From NCBI GenBank assembly GCA_016934895.1, contig JAFGRZ010000016.1:1-6131 (forward strand): a DNA stretch of 6,131 bases, written 5' to 3'. This stretch comes from Candidatus Aminicenantota bacterium (GTDB lineage Bacteria > Acidobacteriota > Aminicenantia > Aminicenantales > UBA8522). Below the pieces are notes generated by a model. The model ran no database searches. It was not told the origin of the DNA and saw only the letters and a program-made list of their open reading frames with translations. Shown piece after piece: positions 5,124 to 6,131 of this stretch (position 1 is its first letter; each line of letters starts with the position of its first letter). A program made the position numbers and the translations under genes.

Positions 5124-6131
5124 ATGACGAGGAGAGAGTTTCTGAAGACGGTCGGGGCTGGATCGCTCGCGGCGGGCTTTCCGGCGGGTACTGCGGACGG
5201 GGGGTTGGCCGGGCCGCGGCAAAAGGAGCCCGGGGAGAGCGCGCCGACGGCTTTTTCCGGCCGGGCCGATCCGAGAATCGACGTCAACCTCGGCCGCATC
5301 GCCTGGAACCTGGCTCATCTCAAGAAGCGGGTGAAGGTGCCCGTCATGGGTGTGGTCAAAGCCAACGCCTACGGCCACGGACTTGTCGCCGTCGCCAAGG
5401 CCCTGGAAGAGGCCGGCGTCGAAGCGTTGATGGCCGGGAAGCTCCAGGAGGCCATAGCCCTGCGGGAGGCCGGTATCCGGTGTCCTATTTTGAATTTCGG
5501 CCCATTCGACCGGCGCGACAGCCGCGAGATCGTCGGACGCAACATCAGCCAGTCCGTTTATACGGAGGAGGCGCTCTATCTCGAGGAGGCGGCGGCTGCC
5601 CTGGACAGGCCCGCCCCGGTCCACATCGACATCGACACGGGAATGGGCCGGACCGGTGTCCTTCAAGACAGGGCTCTTCCCTTGATCGAAAAAATCGCCT
5701 CGCTCGCGCATCTCAAGATCGAGGGGGTATGCACAACATTGACCGAGGATCCTGAGTTCGACAAGGAACAACTCAGGCGTTTCCTCGAGATCTGCTCCGC
5801 CGCAAAAAGAAAGGGCATCTCCCTGGGCTGGAGACACGCCGCCTCGAGCGCCGCTGTCTTCTATTCTCCCGAATTCCACCTCGACATGATCCGGCCGGGG
5901 ATCACGCTCTACGGTTATTATCCCAATGCCCGGACGCGAAAAGTGGACGCGCTGGACTTGAGGCCGGCCCTGAAACTCTCCGCCAAAGTGATCTTCATCA
6001 AGGACCTTTCGCCGGGGGAATCCCTCTCCTATCTGCGTGCCTTCAAGGCGGAAAAGAAAATGCGGGCGGCCACCCTCGGCGCCGGTTACTCGGACGGCTA
6101 CCCGTTCCTCTTCGGAGGGAAAACCTCGGTC
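5124..6131 (+). CDS. Tat-exported alanine racemase-like PLP enzyme, C-terminus cut by window end
   Basis: 336 residues are present; roughly the last 60-70 are missing. Residues 1-29 form a twin-arginine signal: TRREFLK (2-8), then a moderately hydrophobic stretch to about 29. A Pro/Gly/Ala-rich linker follows to 48. The fold-type III barrel then begins (PRIDVNLGRIAWNL, 50-63), with the PLP lysine Lys79 in GVVKANAYGHG. Also present are DTGMGRTG (Arg176, matching Arg136 of the Geobacillus enzyme), His238 in RHAASSA, Arg257 in IRPGITLYG (pyridine-nitrogen arginine) and Tyr322 in GAGYSDGYP (the second catalytic base). The family interconverts L- and D-alanine; Tat export would place a folded, PLP-loaded enzyme outside the cytoplasm. 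Odd points: the carbamylated Lys129 position is Asp169, the PLP-stacking His166 position is Thr205, and Asn203 is Ser241. It may therefore be a divergent or broad-specificity amino acid racemase. It may be co-transcribed with the upstream kinase. Confidence 0.9.
   Translation, partial: MTRREFLKTVGAGSLAAGFPAGTADGGLAGPRQKEPGESAPTAFSGRADPRIDVNLGRIAWNLAHLKKRVKVPVMGVVKANAYGHGLVAVAKALEEAGVEALMAGKLQEAIALREAGIRCPILNFGPFDRRDSREIVGRNISQSVYTEEALYLEEAAAALDRPAPVHIDIDTGMGRTGVLQDRALPLIEKIASLAHLKIEGVCTTLTEDPEFDKEQLRRFLEICSAAKRKGISLGWRHAASSAAVFYSPEFHLDMIRPGITLYGYYPNARTRKVDALDLRPALKLSAKVIFIKDLSPGESLSYLRAFKAEKKMRAATLGAGYSDGYPFLFGGKTSV

Noticed and set aside
4731..5879. 382-codon minus-strand open frame opposite the kinase and racemase
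   Set aside because: Antisense to two clearly recognisable enzymes; long antisense frames are expected in G+C-rich codons. Its product is low-complexity with no motif.
1..6131. CRISPR arrays, tRNA or rRNA genes, transposase genes
   Set aside because: No regularly spaced repeats, no cloverleaf-like or rRNA-like sequence and no transposase motifs were seen on either strand.

Overview
Bacterial chromosomal DNA carrying six coding features and one gene remnant. From about 1550 onward the coding regions are G+C-rich. The first ~900 bases are visibly more A+T-rich. The mix of a DUF3795 protein, an APC permease, a PfkB-type kinase and a Tat-signal alanine racemase suggests an environmental, probably Gram-negative bacterium. 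An Acidobacteriota or Aminicenantota-like source would fit, but that is an impression from memory, not a demonstrated assignment. There are no tRNAs, rRNAs, CRISPR arrays or recognisable transposase genes.

Layout. (1) 1-161, minus: the 5' part of a PIN-domain (VapC-like) gene that runs off the left edge. (2) 363-908, plus: a cysteine-rich DUF3795 protein. Genes 1 and 2 are divergent and each has its own good sigma70-type promoter in the 201-base gap. (3) 934-1317, minus: only the C-terminal part of an SMP-30/gluconolactonase-like gene, evidently a remnant. It is convergent with the DUF3795 gene, and a perfect 28-base palindrome lies across the DUF3795 stop codon. (4) 1549-2100, plus: a GNAT acetyltransferase. 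(5) 2253-3614, minus: an APC-superfamily amino acid permease, convergent with the GNAT gene; a C/T-rich hairpin lies between them. (6) 3615-4053: a 439-base divergent intergenic region with a promoter for each flanking gene, a ~140-base repeat-like element and a cluster of CTATCG half-sites. (7) 4054-5001, plus: a PfkB/ribokinase-family sugar kinase. (8) 5124-6131, plus: an alanine racemase-like PLP enzyme with a twin-arginine signal peptide, running off the right edge.

Functional reading. The kinase and racemase are 122 bases apart on one strand with no obvious terminator between them, so they may be co-transcribed. The permease is transcribed divergently from the same intergenic region. An exported amino acid racemase beside an amino acid permease could serve extracytoplasmic amino acid conversion and uptake, but this is inference. 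The most noteworthy gene is the racemase: it has a clear Tat signal and keeps the PLP lysine and catalytic tyrosine, yet appears to replace three otherwise well-conserved active-site positions.
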